A stretch of DNA of 64,000 nucleotides, taken from positions 1-64,000 of the forward strand of contig JAEXAH010000030.1 in the NCBI GenBank assembly GCA_023458315.1, in the 5' to 3' direction. Each line of letters begins with the position of its first letter. Position 1 is the stretch's first letter. Position numbers and translations under genes: made by a program. The notes under the pieces were generated by a model. That model saw only the letters and a list, made by a program, of their open reading frames with translations, had not been told where the DNA came from and searched no databases. The stretch comes from Pseudomonadota bacterium (lineage in GTDB: Bacteria; Pseudomonadota; Alphaproteobacteria; Rhodospirillales; Magnetospirillaceae). This document shows positions 8,181 to 16,760 of this stretch, piece by piece.

Positions 8181-8462
8181 ATGTTGGGGCTATGCCCCAT
8201 CTGCGGCCGCCCCATGATCGCCGGTCCGTCGGTGGACGAACATCACTGGGTTCCCAAATCCGAGGGCGGGCGGCTGACGTCCCATCTGCATCGCGTCTGC
8301 CACCGCACCCTGCACGCCCGCTTCAGCGAGCGTGAACTGGCGCGCGACTTCGCCACGCCCGAGGCGGTGCGCGCCGATCCCGCCATGGCCAAATTCATCG
8401 CCTGGGTACGCAAGCGGCCGCCGGAATACATGGATTGGCCGCGGGATGTGCGCAAACGCTGA
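8181..8462 (+). CDS. small HNH-nuclease-like protein
   Basis: A 93-residue protein with a compact HNH-type core: CPICGRPM near the N terminus, DEHHWVPKSEGG supplying the candidate catalytic His, and HRVCHRTLHARF supplying His and Cys. HNH proteins are metal-dependent DNA or RNA nucleases, but nothing here identifies a substrate and no mobile element is attached. The start lies 3 bases after the preceding stop without a good ribosome site of its own, suggesting coupling. The C terminus ends in a basic stretch (DWPRDVRKR). Confidence 0.7.
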   Translation: MLGLCPICGRPMIAGPSVDEHHWVPKSEGGRLTSHLHRVCHRTLHARFSERELARDFATPEAVRADPAMAKFIAWVRKRPPEYMDWPRDVRKR

Positions 8463-8503
8463 GATTGCGTTATACTGAAAGGCGATAAATCAAGGAGGCC
8501 GTC

Positions 8504-9757
8504 ATGTCTCCCAACGCCGATGCGGTTCCCGTGGCGGGCGCCGTCGATCTGGACCGCGCCATTCTGGCGCTGGCCGATGCCCTGGATTTCATCGGTGTGG
8601 ACGAGATCGGCCACGGCCACCGCGTGGCGCTGATGGCCGGATTGTGCGCCGAGGAACTGGGCTGGCCCGCCGGGCGGGTGCATTTCTTGACCCAGGCCGG
8701 GCTGTTGCACGATTGCGGCGTGTCCTCGACCCGCGAGCACCGTTCCTTGGTCAACGACATCCTGTGGGAAGGCGAGCACGCCCATTGCGAGCGCGGCTTC
8801 GCCTATCTGGAGGCGGTGCCGCCGCTGGCCCATCTGGCGCCGCTGGTGCTGGAGCACCACACCCCCTGGGCCGATCTGCGCCGCCGTCACGTTCCCGACG
8901 AACTGGCGCTGAACGCCAACCTGATCTTTCTGGTGGACCGCGCCGACGCGGTGCGGGCGCGCGGCGTGGCCGAGGGGCGGCCGCTGATCGACGTGCTGAA
9001 CCGCTACGAAGGCAGCCATTTCGCCCCTGAACTGATGACGGCGTTCCGCACCTTGGCGATGCGCGAGGCGTTCTGGTTCGTCCAGGAAGAGCCCTCGTTG
9101 CGCGAACGGGTGCGCGAACGCATGGCGGCGGCGGTCCCCACGCCGTTGGAATGGCCCGAGGTGCGGGCGCTGGCCCACATGTTCGGCCACATCATCGACG
9201 CCAAAAGCCCCTATACCGGCCGTCATTCCGTCGGCGTCGCCGCCGTGGCGTTGCGTCTGGGGCAGGGGTTCAAACTGCCGCCGCGCAGCCTGGAACTGCT
9301 GGAGGTGGCGGCGCTGCTGCACGATGTGGGCAAGCTGCGCGTGCCCGACGAATTGCTGGACAAGCAAGGCCCGCTGAGCGCCGAGGAACGCCGCCGCATG
9401 GCGCGGCACGCCTTCGATACCCACGAGGTCTTGCGCCGCGCCTTCGGCGACGGGCCGGTGGCGCGCTGGGCGGCCTTTCACCACGAATACGTCTCGGGCC
9501 AGGGCTATCCGTTCCATGTCGAGAACGGCGGCCTGCCGCTGGAGGCGCGCATCATCGCCGTGGCCGACGTGATCCAGGCCCTGGCCCAGCGGCGCCCCTA
9601 TCGCCAGCCGCTGACCCCGCCGGAAATCGCCGCCATCCTGGATGGCATGGTGTTCGGCGGCAAGCTGGATGGCGAAGTGGTGGCGGCGGCCGAGGCCGAT
9701 CTGGAGCAATGCTGGAAGGCCGCCATTGCCGAGGAGGGGGGGGACGCGGCATCATAG
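8504..9757 (+). CDS. two-HD-domain phosphohydrolase, HD-GYP-related
   Basis: A 417-residue cytosolic protein with two HD modules. The first (about 30-180) has GHGHRVALMAG and AGLLHDCGVSS. The second (about 230-400) has HSVGVAAVALRLG, LLHDVGKLRVPDELL and FHHEYVSGQGYPF. The last is a HD-GYP-like motif with Ser in place of the usual Asp in HHExxDGxGYP. Classical HD-GYP proteins hydrolyse cyclic di-GMP; because of the altered motif and the first, non-GYP HD domain, its substrate is uncertain. No receiver or membrane domain is present. A ribosome site AAGGAGG precedes ATG. dnaE begins 4 bases after its stop. Confidence 0.8.
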   Translation: MSPNADAVPVAGAVDLDRAILALADALDFIGVDEIGHGHRVALMAGLCAEELGWPAGRVHFLTQAGLLHDCGVSSTREHRSLVNDILWEGEHAHCERGFAYLEAVPPLAHLAPLVLEHHTPWADLRRRHVPDELALNANLIFLVDRADAVRARGVAEGRPLIDVLNRYEGSHFAPELMTAFRTLAMREAFWFVQEEPSLRERVRERMAAAVPTPLEWPEVRALAHMFGHIIDAKSPYTGRHSVGVAAVALRLGQGFKLPPRSLELLEVAALLHDVGKLRVPDELLDKQGPLSAEERRRMARHAFDTHEVLRRAFGDGPVARWAAFHHEYVSGQGYPFHVENGGLPLEARIIAVADVIQALAQRRPYRQPLTPPEIAAILDGMVFGGKLDGEVVAAAEADLEQCWKAAIAEEGGDAAS

Positions 9758-9761
9758 GCGC

Positions 9762-12700
9762 ATGCCTATTCATGCCGATTTCGTTCATCTTCGCGTCCAC
9801 ACCGCCTATTCGCTGTCCGAAGGCGCCATCCGGATCAAGGAATTGGTCAAGATGTGCGACAAGAAGGGCATGCCCGCCGTCGCCATCACCGACAAGGCCA
9901 ACCTGTTCGGCGCGCTGGAATTCACCACCTATTGCTCGGACAGCGGCGTGCAGCCGATCATCGGCGTGCAACTGGCGGTGCGGCGCGAGGGCGAGGCGCC
10001 CAACAAGGACGGCCGCCGCCCCGAGCCGGACTGGATCGTGCTGCTGTGCCAGTCGGAAACCGGCTACGGCAATCTGATGAAGCTGGTGTCCAGGGCCTAT
10101 CTGGAAACCCCCGGCGGCGAGACGCCGCAGGTCAGCTATCATGATCTGGAAAATCACAATGACGGCCTGATCCTGCTGACCGGCGCCACCGGCGGTCCGG
10201 TCAACCGGCTGTTGCTGGAAGGGCAGAAGGACCGGGCCGAGATCACCCTGGTGCGTCTGGCCCGGGCCTTCGCCGGGCGCACCTATGTGGAGCTTCAGCG
10301 CCACGGCCTGGAGGACGAGGACCGCGCCGAGCCGGGGCTGGTGGACTTGGCCTACAAGCACGATCTGCCGCTGGTCGCCACCAACCAGGCGTATTTCCCC
10401 AACCGCGAGATGTACGAGGCGCATGACGCGCTGATCTGCATCGCCGAGGGCGCCTATGTCTCGCAGGACGAACGCCGCCGCCTGACGCCCGAGCATTACC
10501 TGAAATCGCCCCAGGAAATGCGCGAGCTGTTCGCCGACCTGCCCGAAGCCTGCGACAACACCCTGGTGGTGGCCCGCCGTACCGCCTTCATGGTGCCCAA
10601 GCGCAAGCCGCTGCTGCCGCCCTATCGCATGGACGGTCTGACCGAGGCCGAGGTGCTGCGCAAGAAGTGCTGGGAAGGTTTGGCCATGCGGCTGGAAAAG
10701 CACGTCTTCCAGCCCGGCATGACCGAGGAGGAAAAGGAACACGCCGCCAAGCCGTACCGCGAGCGCATCGAGTACGAAGTGGGCATCATCGAACAGATGG
10801 GCTTTCCCGGCTACTTCCTGATCGTGTCCGACTTCATCCAATGGTCCAAACTGCACGATATTCCGGTCGGACCGGGTCGTGGTTCGGGCGCCGGTTCGGC
10901 GGTGGCGTGGGCGCTGACCATCACCGACCTGGACCCGCTGCGCTGGGGGCTGCTGTTCGAGCGTTTCCTTAATCCCGAACGCGTTTCCATGCCCGACTTC
11001 GATATCGACTTCTGCCAGGACCGGCGTGAAGAGACGATCAAGTACGTGCAGAACAAATACGGCTACGACCACGTCGCCCAGATCATCACCTTCGGTAAGC
11101 TTCAGGCCCGCGCCGTGCTGCGCGACGTCGGCCGTGTGTTGCAGATGCCCTATGGCCAGGTCGACCGCATCTGCAAGATGGTGCCCAACAACCCGGCCAA
11201 TCCGGTGACGCTGGAACAGGCGCTGGACATCGAGCCGCTGCTGAAGGAAGCCCGCGAAAGCGACGAGACGGTCCGCCACCTGATCGACATGGCCATGAAG
11301 CTGGAGGGCCTGTACCGCCACGCCTCGACCCACGCGGCGGGCGTGGTGATCGGCGACCGGCCGCTGGACCAGTTGGTGGCGCTGTACCGTGATCCGCGTT
11401 CCGACATGCCCGTCACCCAGTTCAACATGAAATGGGTGGAAAGCACCGGTCTGGTGAAGTTCGACTTCCTGGGCCTCAAGACGCTGACCGTCATGGTCAC
11501 GGCCTGCAAACACATCAAGAAGACCAAGGGGCTGGAGGTCGACCTGTCGGCGCTGCCGCTGGATGACGGCCCCACCTACGAGTTGTTGACCCGGGGCGAC
11601 ACCGCCGGCGTGTTCCAGTTGGAATCGGCGGGCATGCGCGACGTGCTGCGCAAGATGCATCCCAACCGCCTGGAAGATCTGATCGCCGTGGTGGCGCTGT
11701 ACCGTCCCGGCCCCATGGACCAGATTCCGCGCTACATCGCCTGTAAGCACGGGCGCGAGGAACCGGATTACATGCATCCGGTGCTGGAACCGATCCTGAA
11801 GGAAACCTTCGGGATCATGGTGTACCAGGAACAGGTGATGCAGTTGGCGCAGGTGCTGGCGGGCTATTCGCTGGGCGGCGCCGACCTGTTGCGCCGCGCC
11901 ATGGGCAAGAAGATCCGCGAGGAGATGGAGGCCCAGCGCAAGCTGTTCGTGGATGGTTCGGTGGCGCGTGGCGTCGATGCCGATCAGGCGTCGATGATCT
12001 TCGACAAGGTGGCCAAGTTCGCCGAATACGGCTTCAACAAGTCGCATGCCGCCTGTTACGCGCTGATCGCCTATCAGACGGCGTGGCTCAAGGCCAATCA
12101 CCCGGCCGAGTTCATGGCGGCGACCATGACCTATGAAATGAGCAACACGGACAAGCTGAACGGTGCCCGCCAGGAACTGGACCGCCTGAAGATCAAGCTG
12201 TTGCCGCCCGACATCAACAAATCCCGCGCCGATTTCAGCGTGGAAAAGCTGCCCGACGGCACCCTGGCGGTGCGCTATGCCCTGGCGGCGCTGAAGAACG
12301 TGGGCGAGGGCGCCTGCCGCCAGATCGTCGAGGAACGCGAGCGCGGCGGCCCCTACAAGGATCTGTGGGATTTCGCCCGCCGCCTGGATACCAAGCAACT
12401 GAACCGCCGCCAGATGGAAAACATGGTGCGGGCCGGTGTGTTCGATTCCCTGGAAAAGAACCGGGGCAAGGTGTTCAAGAATTGCGAACCCCTGCTGCGT
12501 TACGGCGCGGCCGAGGCGGAACAGCGTGATTCCAGCCAGATGAGCCTGCTGGGCGGCAACATCGCCCCGGCGCCCAAGCTGGAAAACGCCGCCGATTGGT
12601 CGCCGCATGAAAAGTTGAGCCAGGAATTCGACGCCATCGGCTTCTATCTGTCGGCCCACCCGCTGGATGCCTATGGCAAAAGCCTGAAACGCCTGGGCGT

Positions 12701-13226
12701 GGTCAAGATCGCTGAGTTGGTCGGCCACCTGCAAGGCGGCGGCAAGGGCCGGGTCAAGCTGGCGGGCACCATGCTGGCCAAACAGGAACGAACCTCGGCC
12801 AAGGGCAGCCGCTATGCCTTCCTGACCCTGTCCGACGCGTCGGGCATGTTCGAGGTGACGGTGTTCTCGGAAACCCTGGCGGCGTCGCGCGACCTGCTGG
12901 AAGCGGGCGGGCCGCTGCTGCTGGAGGTGGACGCCAAGCTGGAGGACGAACAGGTGCGCATGACCTGCCAGCGCATCGCCTCGCTGGACAGCGAAGCGGC
13001 CCGCGCCGCCGCCGGTCTGCGCATCTTCGTACGCGACGAGGCGCCGTTGCCCGCTTTGGCCCAGATGGTGGCCAAGGAAGGCAAGGGCCGCAACCGCATC
13101 ATCATCGTGGCGCAGATGGACCGGCGCGAGGTGGAATTGTCGCTGGACCGCACCATCCAGATCAATCCCGGCTTCATGAACGGCCTGCGTTCGGTTCCCG
13201 GGGTGGTCGAGGTGGAAGAAATCTAG
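9762..13226 (+). CDS. dnaE: DNA polymerase III alpha subunit
   Basis: Replicative polymerase catalytic subunit, 1154 residues, the usual length. The PHP domain begins at once (HLRVHTAYSLSEGA) and spans about 270 residues. Catalytic aspartates lie in MPDFDIDF near residue 410. Polymerase signatures such as GPGRGSGAGSAVAW, HAAGVVIGD and VYQEQVMQLAQ follow. QMSLLG near residue 926 matches the beta-clamp binding motif, and the OB fold is at about 990-1080. The start is the ATG giving MPIHADFVHLR, 4 bases after the upstream stop; the ribosome site is poor. Confidence 0.98.
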   Translation: MPIHADFVHLRVHTAYSLSEGAIRIKELVKMCDKKGMPAVAITDKANLFGALEFTTYCSDSGVQPIIGVQLAVRREGEAPNKDGRRPEPDWIVLLCQSETGYGNLMKLVSRAYLETPGGETPQVSYHDLENHNDGLILLTGATGGPVNRLLLEGQKDRAEITLVRLARAFAGRTYVELQRHGLEDEDRAEPGLVDLAYKHDLPLVATNQAYFPNREMYEAHDALICIAEGAYVSQDERRRLTPEHYLKSPQEMRELFADLPEACDNTLVVARRTAFMVPKRKPLLPPYRMDGLTEAEVLRKKCWEGLAMRLEKHVFQPGMTEEEKEHAAKPYRERIEYEVGIIEQMGFPGYFLIVSDFIQWSKLHDIPVGPGRGSGAGSAVAWALTITDLDPLRWGLLFERFLNPERVSMPDFDIDFCQDRREETIKYVQNKYGYDHVAQIITFGKLQARAVLRDVGRVLQMPYGQVDRICKMVPNNPANPVTLEQALDIEPLLKEARESDETVRHLIDMAMKLEGLYRHASTHAAGVVIGDRPLDQLVALYRDPRSDMPVTQFNMKWVESTGLVKFDFLGLKTLTVMVTACKHIKKTKGLEVDLSALPLDDGPTYELLTRGDTAGVFQLESAGMRDVLRKMHPNRLEDLIAVVALYRPGPMDQIPRYIACKHGREEPDYMHPVLEPILKETFGIMVYQEQVMQLAQVLAGYSLGGADLLRRAMGKKIREEMEAQRKLFVDGSVARGVDADQASMIFDKVAKFAEYGFNKSHAACYALIAYQTAWLKANHPAEFMAATMTYEMSNTDKLNGARQELDRLKIKLLPPDINKSRADFSVEKLPDGTLAVRYALAALKNVGEGACRQIVEERERGGPYKDLWDFARRLDTKQLNRRQMENMVRAGVFDSLEKNRGKVFKNCEPLLRYGAAEAEQRDSSQMSLLGGNIAPAPKLENAADWSPHEKLSQEFDAIGFYLSAHPLDAYGKSLKRLGVVKIAELVGHLQGGGKGRVKLAGTMLAKQERTSAKGSRYAFLTLSDASGMFEVTVFSETLAASRDLLEAGGPLLLEVDAKLEDEQVRMTCQRIASLDSEAARAAAGLRIFVRDEAPLPALAQMVAKEGKGRNRIIIVAQMDRREVELSLDRTIQINPGFMNGLRSVPGVVEVEEI

Positions 13227-13259
13227 TATGACGGGCGGGCCAATCTTGGGGCCTGATCC

Positions 13260-15008
13260 ATGCGTCTTCCAGTTACCCTGTTGATCGTCGCTGTTACCGC
13301 CCTGGCCGCCCTGGGCGGCTGGTGGGTCTGCAACCGGCCGGTGCCGGTGGCCCTGGCCTTCGACGAACCGTTCCCGTCGGTGTCCTTCGCGCCGTTCCGG
13401 CGTGGCCAAAGCCCCATTTCCCAGCAATATCCGCCGCCCGCCCAGGTGGACGAGGATTTGAAGAGTCTGGTGGGCGTCGCCAAGGGCGTGCGGACCTATA
13501 CCTCGCGCGAGGGCATGGACATCGTGCCGGAACTGGCGCGCAAGTACGGTATCGAAGTCACCCATTCGGCGTGGCTGGGCAAGAAGCTGGACATCAACGC
13601 CGCCGAGGTCGAGGCGCTGATCAAGGCCGCCAACGATTACCCCGATTCCATCAAGCGGGTGATCGTCGGCAACGAGGTGCTGCTGCGCCAGGACCTCAAG
13701 CCCGACGAACTGATCGCCTATATCCGCCAGGTCAAGGCGGCGGTGAAACAGCCGGTGTCCTATGCCGACGTCTGGGCCTTTTACCTGCGCTATCCCCAGG
13801 TGGCGGACGAGGTGGATTACATCACCATCCACATCCTGCCCTATTGGGAGGACGAGCCCATCGGCGTCGAGGGTGCCGCCGAGCACATCGTCAAGATTTA
13901 CCGCATGATGCAGGAGAAGTTCCCCGGCAAGCCCATCCTGATCGGCGAGGCCGGATGGCCGACCAAGGGCCGCAACCGCGGCCCGGCGGCGGTCAATACC
14001 GAGAACGCCGCCAAGTTCGTGCGCACCCTGGCCAAGGTGTCCAAGGAAAACGGCTTCGATTACAACGTGGTCGAAGCCTTCGACCAGCCGTGGAAGGCCA
14101 AGCTGGAAGGCACGGTCGGCGCCTATTGGGGCGTGGTCGATACCCACCGCGACGTCAAGTTCACCATGTCCGGCCCGGTCCAGGACAACCCGCGCTGGGC
14201 GTCGCAGGGCGCCGTGGCGGCGGTGCTGGGCGCCCTGGCGGCGCTGGTCTTCCTGCGCCGTTCCGGTGAATACTCCCCGGCCCGCGCCGTGGCCCTGGCG
14301 GCGTTCGCCCAGGTGGTCGCCTCGGCGGTGGTGTGGCAGGCCGCCAACGCCTGGGATACCCGCGACAGCGACCGCCTGATCTGGTTCGTCGCCATGATGC
14401 TGCCCGGTTCCAAGGCGTGGCTGGCGGTCGAGCCGTTCATCCAGGATGCCCTGACCCTGGTCCGCATCGTGCTGCACGTCGCCTTCGCGGTGCTGCTGGT
14501 CAACGTGGTCGGCCGCTCGCTGCGCGATGGCGCCCAACCGCACCGGTCGCTGTGGGCCGAGCGTTTCGCCATCTTCTATGCGGTGATGGCGTGGCTGGTG
14601 ACGTTGCTGCTGTTCTTCAACGGCCGCTACCGCGACATTCCCAACGTGGAATATCTGGTGCCGTGTGTCGGAATCACCTTGTGGGCGGTGATCCGCATGT
14701 GGGCGTGGAAGCTGGACTGGAAGCAGGCGTTCGCCATCGGCCGTCTGTTCTCGGGCGGTATTCCCGCCCGCCGCGCGGCGGGCAAGGAAATGACCCTTGC
14801 CCTGGCGCTGTCGGTGCTGCTGGCCCCGGCCTCGGAATCCCTGGCGCTCTATGTGGGTGAGGATTTCCAGGCCATGCACACCACCTGGGCCGAACAGGCG
14901 CCGTTGCTGGCCACCATCTTCTTCGCCAACGGCGAAATGCTGGTGTGGTCGCTGATGCTGGCGGTGATGGCGTTGCCTTATCTGGCGGAATGGCGCCTGA
15001 GGAAATAG
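13260..15008 (+). CDS. membrane-anchored glycoside hydrolase family 17 protein
   Basis: A 582-residue protein: N-terminal signal anchor (about 5-22), an extracytoplasmic GH17 beta/alpha barrel (about 35-310), then a C-terminal block of roughly seven to eight membrane helices. The GH17 acid/base Glu139 (IVGNEVLL) and nucleophile Glu230 (LIGEAGWP) are both present. GH17 enzymes cleave or transfer beta-1,3-glucan chains. Bacterial versions with membrane tails occur with cyclic or branched beta-glucan synthesis, so a glucan-remodelling (transglycosylase) role is plausible but unproven; no glucan synthase is adjacent. It is convergent with the Anbu gene, with a 13-base gap. Confidence 0.82.
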   Translation: MRLPVTLLIVAVTALAALGGWWVCNRPVPVALAFDEPFPSVSFAPFRRGQSPISQQYPPPAQVDEDLKSLVGVAKGVRTYTSREGMDIVPELARKYGIEVTHSAWLGKKLDINAAEVEALIKAANDYPDSIKRVIVGNEVLLRQDLKPDELIAYIRQVKAAVKQPVSYADVWAFYLRYPQVADEVDYITIHILPYWEDEPIGVEGAAEHIVKIYRMMQEKFPGKPILIGEAGWPTKGRNRGPAAVNTENAAKFVRTLAKVSKENGFDYNVVEAFDQPWKAKLEGTVGAYWGVVDTHRDVKFTMSGPVQDNPRWASQGAVAAVLGALAALVFLRRSGEYSPARAVALAAFAQVVASAVVWQAANAWDTRDSDRLIWFVAMMLPGSKAWLAVEPFIQDALTLVRIVLHVAFAVLLVNVVGRSLRDGAQPHRSLWAERFAIFYAVMAWLVTLLLFFNGRYRDIPNVEYLVPCVGITLWAVIRMWAWKLDWKQAFAIGRLFSGGIPARRAAGKEMTLALALSVLLAPASESLALYVGEDFQAMHTTWAEQAPLLATIFFANGEMLVWSLMLAVMALPYLAEWRLRK

Positions 15009-15021
15009 CCCCGGGCGCCGT

Positions 15022-15762
15022 TCACGGTTTCGCCGCCCAGGGCGGGTCGGGGATCACCTGGAACAGGCTGTTGAGGCCCTGGCCCCAACGGTTGCGGATG
15101 TCCTCGAAATAGGGGTCGTGTTCCTGGATCAGTTGGTGGTTGTCCACGGTGAAGCTGTTGGCGCGGTACAGCAGCAAATCGATGGGCGGCCCGACCGTGA
15201 CGTTGGAGCGGATGGTGGAATCCATGGACAGCAGGGCGCATTTGGCGGCCTGGGTCAAATCGGTGCCCGGCTTGATGACGCGGTCGATCACCGGCTTGCC
15301 GTACTTGCTTTCGCCGATCTGGAAATAGGGGGTTTCCGGCGTCGCCTCGATGAAGTTCCCGGCGGCGTAGACCAGGAACAGGCGCGGCGGCTCGCCCTTG
15401 ATCTGGCCGCCCAGGATCAGCGAGACGTTGAAATCCACGCCGTTTTCCTTGAGCGCCTTGGCGTCGCGGGCGTGCACCTCGCGCACCGCCTGGCCCACCA
15501 GCACGGCGCAATCGTAGAAGGATTCCGCCAGCAACAGTGAATGTCTGGATTCCTCGGTGCGGATGTTGCGTTCCAGCACCGCCACCACCGCCTGGGTGAT
15601 GGCCAGATTGCCGGCGCTCATCAGCACCAGCACCCGTTCGCCCTCGCGCACCCACACCCGCATCTTGCGGTAGGTCGAGATGTGGTCGACCCCGGCATTG
15701 GTCCGCGAATCCGACGCCAGCACCAGACCCTGGTCCAGCGCCATCGCCACGCAATAGGTCAT
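15022..15762 (-). CDS. Anbu, proteasome/HslV-like peptidase subunit
   Basis: A 246-residue Ntn-hydrolase of the Anbu (ancestral beta subunit) family. After Met removal the protein would expose Thr2 as nucleophile (MTYCVAMALD). Asp18 (ASDSRTNAG) and Lys33 (YRKMRVW) occupy the proteasome-like catalytic positions. Anbu forms helical or ring-like assemblies related to HslV, but its substrates are poorly known. GGGGGGAG directly precedes the ATG. It is the last gene of a three-gene minus-strand operon with the alpha-E and ATP-grasp proteins, its standard partners; the transglutaminase-like gene usually found with them is absent. Confidence 0.88.
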   Translation of the reverse strand: MTYCVAMALDQGLVLASDSRTNAGVDHISTYRKMRVWVREGERVLVLMSAGNLAITQAVVAVLERNIRTEESRHSLLLAESFYDCAVLVGQAVREVHARDAKALKENGVDFNVSLILGGQIKGEPPRLFLVYAAGNFIEATPETPYFQIGESKYGKPVIDRVIKPGTDLTQAAKCALLSMDSTIRSNVTVGPPIDLLLYRANSFTVDNHQLIQEHDPYFEDIRNRWGQGLNSLFQVIPDPPWAAKP

Positions 15763-15836
15763 TGTTCTCCCCCCGATCGAGAATGGTGGCCGTGATGCGC
15801 CGCCCGCTTTCGGGGCGTGGCGGCGCATCGGGACTT

Positions 15837-16760
15837 TCAGGACGTCATCAGGAAGTCCTTGTGGATTTCGCTGCCCAGGGCGTTGTTGCCCAGGATGAAC
15901 TGGCTGACGAAGGCATCCAGGCCGTCGGCCAGCAATTCCTCCAGCCGCCCGTAATGCAGCCGGGCATGGGCGGCGCCCGCCAGCCGGGTGCATTCCGCCT
16001 GCGGCGAGATGCGGTCCAGGATGGTCGAGACGGAATCCAGGCAGGCGTGCAGCGAACGCGGCATGTCGGCGTTCATGATCAGCATTTCCGCCACCCCGGC
16101 GGGCGAGACGTCGTCGCGGGTCAGGGCGCGATAGGATTTATAGGCCGACACCGATTTCAGCACCGCCGCCCAATGCAACTGGTCCGAGGCGGGCACCACC
16201 CGCGATTCGGCGGTCATGCCCTTGGACCGCACGCCCAGCAGGCGGGCGGTGTTGTCGGCGCGTTCCAGGAAGGTGCCCAGGCGCACGAACCAGAACGCCT
16301 CGTCCCGCAGCATGGTGCTGTGGGTGGCGCCGCGCACGGTGTGCGAGCGGTCCTTGACCCATTCGCAAAAGCCGGTCAGCCCCTGTTCGCGCAGGCGGGC
16401 GCCGTCGATGCGTTTCACCTCCAGCCAGATATCGTTGATGATCTCCCACAATTCGGTGGGGATGACGCTGCGCACGGCGTGGGCGTTCTCGCGCCCGGTG
16501 CGCAGGCAGGAATAAATCGATGACGGGTTGGTGGGGTCCAACACCGCCCAGGTGATGACGTTGACGGCGGCAACCTCGCCGTGGCGGTCGGCATAAGCCT
16601 GGGGACTGCCCGCGATGGTCAGCGGCGGCTGCCAACTGTCGCGGGCACCGCCGCCCGACAGGCTGAGGCGGTTGGCCACGTCCAGGAAGCGGGCGATATT
16701 CTCGGCCCGCTCGATGTTGCGGCTCATCCAGTACAGGTGATCGGCGGTGCGGCTCAGCAT
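15837..16760 (-). CDS. alpha-E domain protein (DUF403)
   Basis: A 307-residue, largely helical protein starting MLSRTADHLYWMSRNIERAENIARFL, the characteristic beginning of the alpha-E family. The biochemical role is unknown; by association it is thought to take part in a peptide-ligation or tagging pathway with ATP-grasp and transglutaminase partners. The gene overlaps the end of the ATP-grasp gene by 7 bp (ATGCTGA), implying translational coupling, and lies 74 bases upstream of Anbu. No catalytic motif is evident. Confidence 0.88.
   Translation of the reverse strand: MLSRTADHLYWMSRNIERAENIARFLDVANRLSLSGGGARDSWQPPLTIAGSPQAYADRHGEVAAVNVITWAVLDPTNPSSIYSCLRTGRENAHAVRSVIPTELWEIINDIWLEVKRIDGARLREQGLTGFCEWVKDRSHTVRGATHSTMLRDEAFWFVRLGTFLERADNTARLLGVRSKGMTAESRVVPASDQLHWAAVLKSVSAYKSYRALTRDDVSPAGVAEMLIMNADMPRSLHACLDSVSTILDRISPQAECTRLAGAAHARLHYGRLEELLADGLDAFVSQFILGNNALGSEIHKDFLMTS

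Noticed and set aside
9552..14879. Very long open frame antisense to dnaE and the GH17 gene
   Set aside because: It is a shadow of GC-rich codon bias on the other strand: composition is His/Gln/Arg/Gly-rich, no domain is recognisable, and both sense genes are certain.
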